A DNA stretch of 64,000 bases from Simmondsia chinensis (lineage: Eukaryota > Streptophyta > Magnoliopsida > Caryophyllales > Simmondsiaceae), in assembly GCA_018398585.1 (NCBI GenBank), contig JAGTTD010000007.1:12702320-12766319 (forward strand). The letters run 5' to 3'. This document shows, piece after piece, positions 11,541 through 21,301 of this stretch. Position numbers and translations under genes: made by a program. The stretch's first letter is position 1. Each line of letters opens with the position of its first letter. Below the pieces are notes generated by a model. That model saw nothing but the letters and a program-made list of their open reading frames with translations. It was not told the DNA's origin and did not search any database.

Positions 11541-14500
11541 TCAATCATAATCATATAGGGTATCATCTTCTTCACTATCACTATAGTAGAAGTACTCTTC
11601 ATTATCTTCGTCAAGTAAAGTAGCCTCTTCTAAAGGTATGTGAATCATTGCCCCTTCAATATCTTCTCTAACAATGTCAATATCATCAACATTGATATCC
11701 ATCATTGCTGTAGATGGAATGCAATCTATTTCAGGTATGTTTTCCTCTCCCATGTCAAATAAATCTCTTGGTTTTGTCTTAGTGACAACATGCCATTCTT
11801 TTCTCTCGTCATCAGGAGTGTAAAACACTTGCAATGCATGGGAAGCTAGTACAAAAGGTTCATCTGTTTTCCACTATACTTTTAGGTTTACAAGAGTAAA
11901 TCCAAGTCGATCTTTCTTGACACCCTTATTAGGATCAACCCAATCACATCAAAAAAGAATGACCTTTCTTCCTTGATGATAGTTAAATTCTAGTATTTCT
12001 GTTAGCACACCATAACATGTTACCAAACCACCTGTATATGTAGTAGCAGTGACAACAGCACCAGAATTTTGAGTTACAGCTTTAGTGTCTACACTTTTGA
12101 CACGAAATCTAAAACCATTGCAAGTGATTCCTGTCATTGTCTTTATCTGCATGTTAGGCCATTTACTCAACCATTGTAGGTCTTCTGCTACAACAGGATC
12201 CGCAGGTAGATGAAGCTTTACCTAAAAAATTAAAAATAAATTAGAATAATATTATTACATTGGTGCCCAATATTATTACGTCTTAGAACTTACATTAGAC
12301 TCAAACCAAGTACAAAATTCTTTTCTGTGAATTTCTTCGATATCTAATTGTCGCATCTGGGTATTTTAAATTGAAAGCAGTTGCCTATGCTCTCTGTAAA
12401 AAAACCAACATAACATGATCAAAACAGATGATTGAATATGATAAGATGATTGAAATGGCATGAATCATGGAAATGACTTACTCGATGTAGATGTGGATTT
12501 CATCACAATTGAACAAAACAAACCTATGTGCCTCTTCTCTCAATTCGTCACAAGCAGCTACATCCTTCTTCGATGTGTAACGACTTTTGAGAGAGAATAT
12601 TGATAATCCTTTATGCACTTCACCATCATCTAAGTCTTTGTTTCTCTTAGAACGAGTCTTTCTTGTGTCAATACTATGCAAATACCTCGAGCAAAAATTT
12701 AAACACTCTTCAGCAAGGTATCCTTCGGCAATAGATCCTTCAGGCCGACTTCTATTACCCACATAATCTTTAAGCCTATGGAGGAACCTAGGAAAATACA
12801 CACTAAGTAATTAATAAGACATTATTAGAAAAGTATGTGTTGATTATTTGTAGGAATACAAAATCAAAATGACATACCTCTCTATTGGATGCATCTAATG
12901 AAAATGTACAATGCCAGCAACCTTTGCCTCATTTGCCAAATGAATGGCTAAGTGCACCATTACATCAAAGAAAGAAGGAGGCAATATTTGTTCAAGGTCG
13001 CAAAGAACAATCTTCATGCGATCTTCTAAACACTCAAAGGCATGTTGCGTCGCCACCTTTGAGCATAACTCTCTTAAACAGCTGCATAGCTCAATTATTA
13101 CCCGACTCACCTCCTTATTTTTCATTTTTCGCACTGCTAATGGCAACAACTATTGCATCAAAATATGATGATCATGGCTTTTCAATCCATATATCTTACG
13201 TTCCTTCATGTGCACACATCGTGCAATGTTGTATGCATATCCATCGGGGACCTTAATTCTAGCCAACACATTTATATGTTCCTTCTTCTCTTCATCACTT
13301 AGTGTGAAGCATGATGGAGGTAAAATTGTCCTTCCTCTTTCTTCTTTTGGGTGAAGATGCTTCCGAATATTCATATCTTGAAGGTCAAGGCGTGATTGTC
13401 TTTTGTTTTTCCTTCAATTTCAAAAAGAGTCCCGATCAAACTTTTAGAGATATTTTTCTCAATATGCATACCATCCAAATTATGTAGTACTAGAAGATGT
13501 TCCCAATATGGAAGTTGGAAGAATATGCTCTTCTTCTTCCAAGGTCCAACTTCATCTGCCCTTCTCTTGGTCTTTTGCTGAGATGTAAGACCCTTACCTA
13601 GAGTCACATTTAACCCTACCATCTGTTCCAACAATTCCGACCCTGATCTGTATTTTGGAGCATGCCTCCTTTCGCTAGTTCCATTAAATGATTTTCTATT
13701 ACAATGATATTTATGATCATCTCTAAGAAAGCGTCGATGTTCCTGACAACATAATTTCCTACTCCTTTTCAAGTAGTGAGAACATGTATCTATGTTACAA
13801 TGGGGACATGCAAATTTTCTTTTAACCCTATACCCAGACAAATTACCATAAGCCGAAAAGTCATTTATTGTCCACAATAATGCAGCTTGCAATGAGAAAG
13901 TCTCATTCTTCAAGGCATCATATGTCTCCATTCTAGTCTCCCACAACTCACTTAATTCCTGGATCAAAGGTTATAGGTAAACATCAATATCATTGCCTGG
14001 CCTTAGGCCCAGGTATGAGCAATGAATTCATGAAGTACTCGTGCTTCATACACATCCATGGGGGTAAGTTATACATTATCAGAACAACCAACCATATACT
14101 ATATTGTGTATCCATTATCCCAAAGGGATTGAACCCATCACTTGATAGACCAAGCCTAACATTGCATGGATCTGAAGAGAAATTAGGGTAACATTCATCC
14201 AAATGTTTCCAAGCCATAGTGTCTGCTGGATGCCTAAGCTTACCATCTTTTGTGCGCTCATCTGCAAGCCATCTCATGTATCCAGATGTTTTGGATCACA
14301 TGTATATCCTCTTCAGTCTTGGTAACAAGGGAAAATGGCGAAGCACTTTGCTAGGAAATTTAGCGCCGTTAACAAGTGATACCACAACCCCACCATTTGT
14401 AGTTTTCCATCTTCATGAACCACAAACAGGACATGTGTCACAGTCTTTCAACTCCTTCCAAAATAGCACACAATCGTTGGGGCAAGCATCAATCTTTTTG

Positions 14501-15141
14501 TAGCCAAGACCCAACTTTCGAATTATGCTTTTTGTTTTATAAAAAGAGTTCGGCAATGTCTCACCTTTTGGAAGAGCTCTTTTAAAAATCTTTAGAAAAG
14601 CATCAAATCCAGCATTAGTCACTCCATGCAACCATTTTAGATGATATAATTCGACAATAAATGAGAGCTTTGTAAATTCATCGCATCTAGGATACAATGG
14701 TGTATCTACATCTTCTATGAGTCTACATAAATTTTCAGCCTCAACATTGCGTCCCTTTTTAGGTGGTTCTGATGATTTACTCAAATTCGGAGAATGCAAT
14801 CCATAAGCATCCTCTAACATTTCATGCATACCATCATCTGACAATTCATCAGAAGTATCCATCTCACTAGCAAAATCATTTAGCTCCGGATCCTCCACCT
14901 CCCCATGGAGATACCACTTGCTACGTGTGTAATTATCATCCATGCCTTTAAGTGTAAGGTGAAGTTTCACTCTATTTATGTCCAACTTGTATCGATTAGC
15001 ACAAGTCTTACATGGGCAAGGTATTGACTCATCCACACCCACAATAGCAAGCGCATCAGTAACAAATGCTTCCACCCCATCACAAAATTCAGGTGAAACT
15101 CGTGAGCTTTTCACCCAATCCTTGTTTTTAAACACATCCAT
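11541..15141 (-). pseudogene. CACTA TNP2/TNPD-type transposase (broken)
   Basis: This enzyme would cut and join the CACTA ends in the nucleus. The start at 15141 (MDVFKNKDW) opens a transposase-associated domain with PCPCKTCANR and W-Y-x-HGE (14413-15141). Transposase_21/TNP2 follows, with RLGLSSDGFNPFGIMDTQ, NLPPWMCMK and LIPGPKA, a zinc-like CPHCNIDTC and HNLDGMHIEKN. A DUF4218-like part has LPPSFFDVMVHL. After introns a DUF4216-like part has GITCNGFRFRV and YGVLTEILEF. An acidic end, YYSDSEEDDTLYDYD, closes it. In-frame stops fall at 14413, about 14296, 13150, 12895, about 12367, about 11947 and about 11874, with frameshifts near 14010 and 13380. Splice donors such as GAGTAAGTC at about 12477 look genuine. 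It is read toward the accessory gene, as usual in CACTA. Confidence 0.92.
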
Positions 15142-15498
15142 ATGGACAAATCCTACACTTAGAATATATAAATGTCGTTAAAATAGGACAAAATATTAGT
15201 GAAATTACATATAGTAATCTCTTATTGACCATAGGAATAGTGTAAGATTTGTTACTACACTTAATTCCATGCAATTCGTATTTTACTAACTATAATCCAA
15301 ATCAATAGCTCAAATTCAATCTCCAAACACCACAATAAATCAAAAGCTAAAAAAAATGACAAAACCACAACTAATCATAATGAAGCATCCAAAACCTGCA
15401 GTAAAATCATTATTGACAACAACTTACAGTAGCTAACAACCATAATATGCATAAAAGCAACATGCACAACAACTCACAGCAGCACTTAGTCCATAAAA
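15142..15498 (-). other. CACTA 5' untranslated/intergenic sequence
   Basis: AT-rich, no open frame of note. It lies upstream of the transposase start and is probably intron or leader. Confidence 0.4.
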
Positions 15499-15715
15499 TG
15501 TTACATATAATAATGTACCTAGTAATAATGTACTTAGTAGTTTAGGCCTATTATGTTTGGTAGTATAAAAGGAGGTGTAATCCCTTCATTAGAGACTAAT
15601 GACAAAACAAATATCTCCTCATCTCTCTCTCTAACTTCTCATCCCCTTCTTCTATTTCTCTCTCTCTCATCTCACTCTAACTCACAATCCTAACCTTAAT
15701 CTAGGTTACACCTTC
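15499..15715 (+). repeat. Short LTR-like stub of a retrotransposon, followed by a truncated primer site
   Basis: Starts TGTTACATATAATAATG. It has a TATA-like stretch (gtataaaaggaggtgtaa) and a pyrimidine-rich R/U5, and ends ggttacaccttca. The next bases, ac then TGGTA, look like the first five bases of an initiator Met primer site cut off by the A-run at 15722. This suggests an LTR of about 217 bp, as in small TRIM/SMART-like or copia elements. There is no second LTR and no clear target duplication. Confidence 0.5.
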
Positions 15716-15720
15716 AACTG

Positions 15721-15985
15721 GTAAAAAAAAAAAAAAAGCAACATACCCAATGCCCCAAGGGCTCCCACCTAAGTAGGGTCTGGGGGGAGCGAATGTACAC
15801 AGCCTTTCCTGTTCAAGGTATTACCCCTGAAGAGAGGCTATTTTCGAGTGCTCCCAACCTGAGGGTGAGGACTTCCCAGGAGGTCACCCATCTTGGTACT
15901 ACTCTCGCCCAAGCACGCTTAACTTCGGAGTTCTACTGGGATCCGGTGACAACTTGTTGGTACCCTCTATTGGTGAAAGAGAACT
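15721..15985 (-). mobile_element. 5S rRNA-headed SINE with Au/TS-like tail
   Basis: On the - strand a 5S rRNA-derived head (15868-15968) is followed by a tail. The tail contains GGGGTAATACCTTGAACAGG, GGCTGTGTACATTCGC, CCCCCCAGACCCTACTTAGG and ATTGGGTATGTTGC, then ends in a T-run (complement of the A-run at 15722-15736). The tail is the widespread plant SINE 3' module (aggtaaggctgcgtacat, ccccagaccccactt, tgggtatgttgttg). A pol III-driven head plus a LINE-mobilised tail is the SINE plan; a 5S head is the rarer SINE3-like form. It is non-coding. No clear target duplication was seen. Confidence 0.75.
15868..15968 (-). pseudogene. 5S rRNA-derived sequence, promoter part of the SINE
   Basis: The - strand reads CACCGGATCCCAGTAGAACT, then CCGAAGTTAAGCGTGCTTGG, GCGAGAGTAGTACCAAGATG and GGTGACCTCCTGGGAAGTCC. 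This is almost base for base the plant 5S rRNA. The 5S internal promoter parts, box A (GAAGTTAAGCGTGC), the intermediate element (TGGGCG) and box C (GATGGGTGACCTCCTGG), are all visible. The 5' end of 5S is altered and the 3' end stops after GAAGTCCTC, so it is not a working rRNA gene. Confidence 0.85.
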
Positions 15986-17859
15986 GAGATATACAACCTA
16001 GCTTATTTTAACCTTAGTGAAGAGATGGCCTTAGAAATCGAATAACAAAATGGCCACATAGAATTCACACTTCAAACAGTGGAGGGGGTGATCCATAATG
16101 GTGTATGGTGGTGGCAGAACATGGTGGTGTGGCGGGGTGTGATAGTTGGAGCGCTAGTGGCAATGGTGCCCGGAAAGGCCACGGTATTGTCAAGTTGGGA
16201 CAATAGGCAGATCAAGGTGTTGTGGTGCGGTGGTAGATTGTCCATGGTGGTGGCGGTGAGCTATGAGTAGATAAGAGGAGTGGACAACAAGCCAACAATT
16301 TCATATTTTCCAAATCTCCCAATTTTTAAGAAAAAATGGAAACAACCGTAAGAGTTATTTCAAAGTGCTAGTTGTATTACTGAGAAACGAAAAGCAAGGT
16401 TCCATTTTCAAATTCGGCAAGCATTCAATTTGCAACTTGTTTTCCAGAAAACATTTTCTTTTTCCTATAGGAAACAAGGGGTGTGTAAAACCAGCTTTTG
16501 TTACGTATTACTACTTCTCCAGCTAACAGTTACTTTCAGGATATGGATATCATGATTCATAACCAATAACAAATAATAACTAGTAACTCGAATGATCATT
16601 TTGGCTCTATAAAAGTAACATATTATAATTTGTACTCATTTGAGATCCATATATCTCATAATCAAAACCTATTTAGTCATAATCAAACGCAATATACCCT
16701 GAAAAGAAAACAAACTAACATCATACAAAAGGAGTTTACAGCCATGGTCCAAAAGATGGACTTCAATATAGTCATATGCCACTTCATCCCAACTCAACTA
16801 GTTACTCAAAAATTAGGAACTCATTTCCAAAACTTTCTCCGTGATGTGAAGCTTATTAATAGACCAAGATTTAAAATAGGACAAGGAATTTCAACAACTA
16901 AGATTGTATATATTGTGTTAGGAACTTAGGATGAAAATATACTCAGATATTGGTTCCATTCTCAAAATATTTTCCAAAACTGACCCACAAAACACAACCA
17001 ATTCTATCGATTCAATTCACTGATGTTCCAGTTCGATTATCCTATACTTAAGTTCATGTTAATTGATTTTAAAATGATCTAACAATTTTTCTGCACAACC
17101 CTAGGAGACTCAGTTTGGTTCCATAAGCTATTTGATTTTCCTATATCTTCTTTTTTTTAATCAGAACTCCCAATTACTTGTCATGGACTGTCTAATGAAC
17201 AAAGGTTAGGGTTATTTATAGATAACCACCTTTAGCCATCACAACTTTTCAAATAACCACTTCCAAAGGTCTAAAATCTTTCAATCAAGCACCGTAAATC
17301 ACACTGTTAACTGTCTAATATTTGCCAGTGGCTTCTATATAGAATTTAGATTGTCCATTAAGCATGCCATAAAATACCTAAATTGACAAAACATTTTCCT
17401 CCCTGCTCCGCCACTAAGGTTCGAATCCCACCTCTTTCAAATCCCAAAAGGATCAAAACTAGGTGAGAGAAGGGCCAGCTTGACTAGATTCAACTGATGA
17501 TCCACATGAACTCAAAAAGTAAAATAAAAAAAGTAAACTCGAAAATCCACATGGAAGTCACATGACAGACAGTCAAAAGTGTCAAGGTGGTTGATTGAAA
17601 AATTTTAGACTATTCAATTAGTGTAATAGAAAAACAGAACATTTTTCACAGTCTTTCAATCCACATACATTAAACTATTCAATCTTCAACAAATTGACGG
17701 GAATCTTACCTTAACCCTATTTTATTACAAACTAACCCTATTTTGCACCTAAAACAAAAGAACGATGAGACGAAAGAGTGAAGACCTAAAGATGAGATTT
17801 ATAATACTTTCAAATAATGAATCTTGAAATTGATACCTTAGCAACAGAGTCAAGCTTGC
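15986..17859. other. CACTA internal non-coding sequence
   Basis: No gene is recognised. 16075-16265 is G/T-rich with ggtggtgg runs, and its open frame looks compositional. The rest is AT-rich with scattered short frames. At 17418-17428 there is a pol III box B-like GGTTCGAATCC. Upstream introns or leader of the transposase gene may lie here. Confidence 0.4.
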
Positions 17860-18060
17860 AGTGTCAATTCCTTTCTCTCTACTAGACCTGCAACAGGGAC
17901 ACAAAACACAAGAGCGAAGAGAGCGACCGAGAGACTGAGCAAAGACAAGAGCATGCAGGGTTAGGGCTAAGCGAAGAGGAGCGAAGACGAGAACGAGAGA
18001 GACAGAGAGAGTCGAGGGTGAGGGTTAGGGCTGAACGTGTGAGTTTTGTTTTAATTTTTT
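17860..18060 (-). promoter_or_regulatory. Probable transcribed leader of the CACTA transposase
   Basis: A GC-richer island in AT-rich sequence. On the - strand it is pyrimidine-rich (CTCTCTCTGTCTCTCTCG) with CCCTAACCCT pieces and an acceptor-like TGTTGCAG|GT near 17890. It sits between the right CACTA end and the transposase, where the promoter and untranslated first exon are expected. Inferred from position and composition only. Confidence 0.35.
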
Positions 18061-18339
18061 ATCAAAAAAAATTTTTTTAATTAAAGTATTGTAATAATAA
18101 AATGTTAATGAACTTCGCCGGGAATTTGTTTTACCCAAAATTTAGAACTTTGGCGGGAATTTTTTTACCCAAAATTTTGTGGATTAATATAAAATTTTAA
18201 ATTCTTGCCAATTTTAAATTCTTGACAAATTAATTTTTATTTTTTTTATAATATTAGAGGGAAGTGGAAATTCAGTTTTAGCTCATGAAATATGAAAATT
18301 TTTCAATTAAAATACCATTACTAAAAAACACAAGTGTAC

Positions 18340-18482
18340 TGTTGGTAATGCTATATACAATACCAATAGACGAATTTTTCTATTACAAAAAGGGTTAGCT
18401 GTGTATGAGATTTTCCATTTGCAACGAAAGAAACTTTCTGTTGCTATTGGTAAATCAATTGTAACATAAATTTTTTTAGTTT
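18340..18482 (-). repeat. CACTA right subterminal region
   Basis: Carries tctgttgctattggta (about 18438) and ttgttactattggtc, the same motif as the left array but in fewer, more degenerate copies. Confidence 0.65.
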
Positions 18483-18510
18483 GTTACTATTGGTCACTTT
18501 TTTTGTAGTG
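18483..18510 (-). repeat. Right terminal inverted repeat of the CACTA element
   Basis: Ends tttttttgtagtg. Inverted partner of 1624-1651, followed by the target duplication AGA at 18511-18513. Confidence 0.95.
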
Positions 18511-18559
18511 AGAGTTGATGGCCATTTGAACCACGGGACAATACAATTTCCTGCACCCT

Positions 18560-19776
18560 CAAAATTATTTCGTAGGGATTAACCGGGCTAGGATGGCCCA
18601 ATTGCCCTTTAATGTGGGTGTGCCCTCAGGCATGCCTTTGACCCCAGGCTTAGTTGGTCCATACGTTGTGGCTGGTCAACCAATTGGTCACAATGATCAA
18701 GGGGGGCACACTCCTGCATATCAAGGACATCATCTATTTCCCCATTCGATTGTCATGGGAGCTTAGGTGTATCCCCCTGATCCCTCTCGGGATGCTCAAC
18801 CCCTTGGGGGGCAATGGAAGGTGCATAATCAAGCACCGAACCTACTCCTCTAAGATCAATTGGCTACCCTCATTGAACAAATGTATAGGCTAGGCCTCAA
18901 AAGAGTCAATAGACCCTCTACAATAAGTCATAACCTGAATTTATAGACAAGGATTGCACGTTCCCTTGAGGATATAAGATCCCCGAATTTTCTCTCTACT
19001 TGGAAGAGAGGAGCATATCTGCTCTTAAGCATTTGGCAAGGTTTAATTTTAGGGACTGCCTTTTAATGGTACATAAGTTTACCATCTAACTCCATCGATA
19101 GTTGTGATGAAATGGCTAGAAAATTTCAGGTCCAATTTCCAAGGATGGAACTAGGGACCACTATGTCAGATCTCGCTCGAATGACACAAAAGTCAGGCGA
19201 ATCCATAGGGATTGTATTAATTGGTTCAAGAGAGCCAAGTTAAGATGTAAAGTGGCACTCCCTGAAGTTAGATATGCTAAGTTGGCCTTGAACAGCTTGG
19301 ATATCGAATTCAAGACCAAATTCAAGGGTTCAAATTCCTCCACTCTCCTATATTTAGCAAAGTGTGCCGCTAGGTACAAGGTTGTCTTGAAAGAAGAAAG
19401 CCTCAAGAAAAATATCGTGCATAGAACCTACATGCACGAGTTGATTGACAAGGAAGAAATTTCTCCTTATAAAATTGATGTTACTGAGTACGTCAAAGGA
19501 CCTCCTATATTTTGTAATCCTCTAGGAAACAAGGATATCAAAGCCAGAAATTCAAACCAGTCACAAGACTTGAGAAAATACTCATTTGACATCTCAAGAG
19601 CTGACATTGTATTTGACGAGCTTGAGGCAAATAACGAACCCAAGGTTAGAGGGAAACATAGGAAACCTCATCATAATTCACTTAACGGGAAGGTGTACTT
19701 TAAGTTGCATGATTCATTCACCCACTCAATCAAGAATTGCAAAATCTTTAGAAACATAGTCCAAGATGCCATTTGA
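18560..19776 (+). pseudogene. Tat gag (broken)
   Basis: Structural capsid protein of the outer element. The N-terminal part (about 18560-18890) reads as a Pro/Gly-rich linker, MAQLPFNVGVPSGMPLTPG, then breaks into other frames. The clearest piece is 19252-19776. LPEVRYAKLALNSLDIEFK matches the end of the Tat capsid domain. Near its end FKLHDSFTHSIKNCKIFRN corresponds to the Tat C-terminal motif around H-D-S-x-S-H-x-T-x-x-C. Stops and shifts throughout rule out function. The stretch after 19776 looks like an insertion. Confidence 0.7.
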
Positions 19777-19784
19777 TTTAATAT

Positions 19785-20160
19785 GTATAAATATAATAAT
19801 AATGTAATATTAGATAATCATTCAAATCTCTCTTAACAAGTAATCTTATATATGGCTTAGTTTATAAAAATATTAGTGTCAAAACAAATATCAAAATGTT
19901 AGCACAATAAAAACAATTGTTAGAGTATGGTTTGACATGTTAAAGACTTAAAATTTAGTAATTTTAAAATTTTATCCTACATAGAACATAATTTCGGATC
20001 GGGTTTGGGTCGGGTTTGGGTTGGATTTGATGTCATCCAAATCCGACCCAACCCAAAACCCATTTATCAACATCCAAATCCAAATCCATTTAAAACCCAT
20101 TTTTTGCATCTAAATCCATCATAAATAGATCGGGTTGGATGGATATCCAATGGATTCGGT
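19785..20160. repeat. AT-rich insert with a hairpin between gag pieces, possible small transposon
   Basis: Coding character stops at about 19776 and returns near 20161. Within it, 20001-20031 (gggtttgggtcgggtttggg and onward) pairs with 20034-20062 (tcatccaaatccgacccaac and onward) as an imperfect hairpin. Related gggttggatggatatccaat follows at about 20133. The composition resembles small non-autonomous DNA transposons, but termini and target duplication were not resolved. Confidence 0.35.
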
Positions 20161-21301
20161 TCCAATTGCCATTCTTATTCATGCAGCTTACTCATTCCTT
20201 ATGTGAAAGTTATGGCCATAGACTGGTGTCAGAGATGAAGAAGTTGGACTTATATCCAAGGAAGTTGCTAGTGTCCTCAAAGAAAGCCCCGCTTATTGGA
20301 CAAACTAAAGGTCTTACATTGAAGGCTCAACTGATCATGAAGACTGGGCATCCTAAAAGAAACCCGAAGTACCACCTAATTGAAGTGGATACCACCTAAG
20401 GACCATGATAGCCAGGACAACAACCCTCGAAGGTTCATTTTGGTAACATTTGGAGGAAAAACTTTAAGTAGGAAAATGCTGGTTGTTCTAAACATACTCA
20501 GACTCAAAAGAGGAAGCTGGTTCTTAAGAAGGCAGGAAAAATAAGAGCTCAAATTAACTCTTGTTTGGCCAAGGATCCAGCTAAGAGGGTGTGGGATACA
20601 GGTAGAAGAGCGCCGAACTAGTGGATCTCGAAGATCCAAAAGGAAAGGCGAAACCCATAGCCATGAAGGCTTAGAACGAGCCAGGTAGGAAGCTTGAGAG
20701 ATGGGATAGTCTTTCATTTTCGAAAGGGAAAGAATCTTGGTGGGAGCAACTTGCCAAGGATTCGGGGGCTTGGAAGATGTTTGATGATGAGGAGGATTAT
20801 AGTCCCTTCGGCATCAATCTAGCCAAACCTCTAAACCTTGTCAACCCAACATGGTCTTATATTGACAATGAATTCCACAGGGAAGACTTCTCCAAGTCAA
20901 TGGAGGAGTCTAAAACCCCCGAGGTTGACTCCAAAGATCAACCTCAAGGCCAGGACATGAAAATCAATAATAGTCCTTGAAAGGAGACAAATCAAGAGAT
21001 CCACATCCAGTTTTTATCATTCCCTAAGCAGGCTGACAATATGACTACTTTGCTCCTCCCTTTAGAGTTCATGGAAACGAAGGAGCAGGGTAGCTTCAAA
21101 GGAGATGTAATAGTAGCAAATGAAGTTCTCCAGGTGGAGCTTGTGGTTGAAGAAGTTGACCCTAAAGGTATTCCTGATCTCTTGTCTTTTACAATTAAGT
21201 CTCCAACATCTAAGTCAACTGATGGCTTATCTAACGTAATGAAGATGATGTTTGATGGGCTTATCGCAGCCAAAAAACATGTTAAGGGTCTTAGTGGATA
21301 A
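20161..21301 (+). pseudogene. Tat gag-protease spacer up to the copia insertion
   Basis: Open pieces at 20777-20980 and 21041-21301 are rich in Glu, Asp, Ser and Lys. They look like the linker between gag and protease in Tat polyproteins. In the frame that continues past the copia insertion, the last codons give L-V-D and resume at 35893 as N-G-T-A-M-N-I-L, the protease active-site region. Frameshifts separate the pieces. Confidence 0.5.

Larger units (their letters stand above)
1624..18510 (-). mobile_element. CACTA (En/Spm-type) DNA transposon with two genes
   Basis: Both ends read CACTACAAAAAAAGTG inward. The inverted repeats are 1624-1651 and 18483-18510, matching at 26 of 28 positions. 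AGA flanks both sides (1621-1623 and 18511-18513), the 3-bp target duplication typical of CACTA. Subterminal repeats built on tctgttgctattggtta occur in both ends. Two genes on the - strand run from the right end toward the left: a TNP2-type transposase and a Transposase_24-type gene. The unit is 16.9 kb, or about 11.1 kb without chromovirus A. It lies in the Tat leader and carries many stop codons, so it is not autonomous now. Confidence 0.95.

Noticed and set aside
15868..15968. Functional 5S rRNA gene
   Set aside because: Both ends are altered and it is joined to a SINE tail; there is no tandem 5S array.
15793..15987. Open frame of 64 codons
   Set aside because: It runs through the 5S-headed SINE on the opposite strand and is not coding.
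16079..16270. Open frame rich in Val, Trp and Gly
   Set aside because: It results from ggtggtgg-type composition; no domain and no coding neighbours.
17930..18040. Interstitial telomere repeats
   Set aside because: Only isolated ggttaggg pieces occur, with no run of TTTAGGG units.
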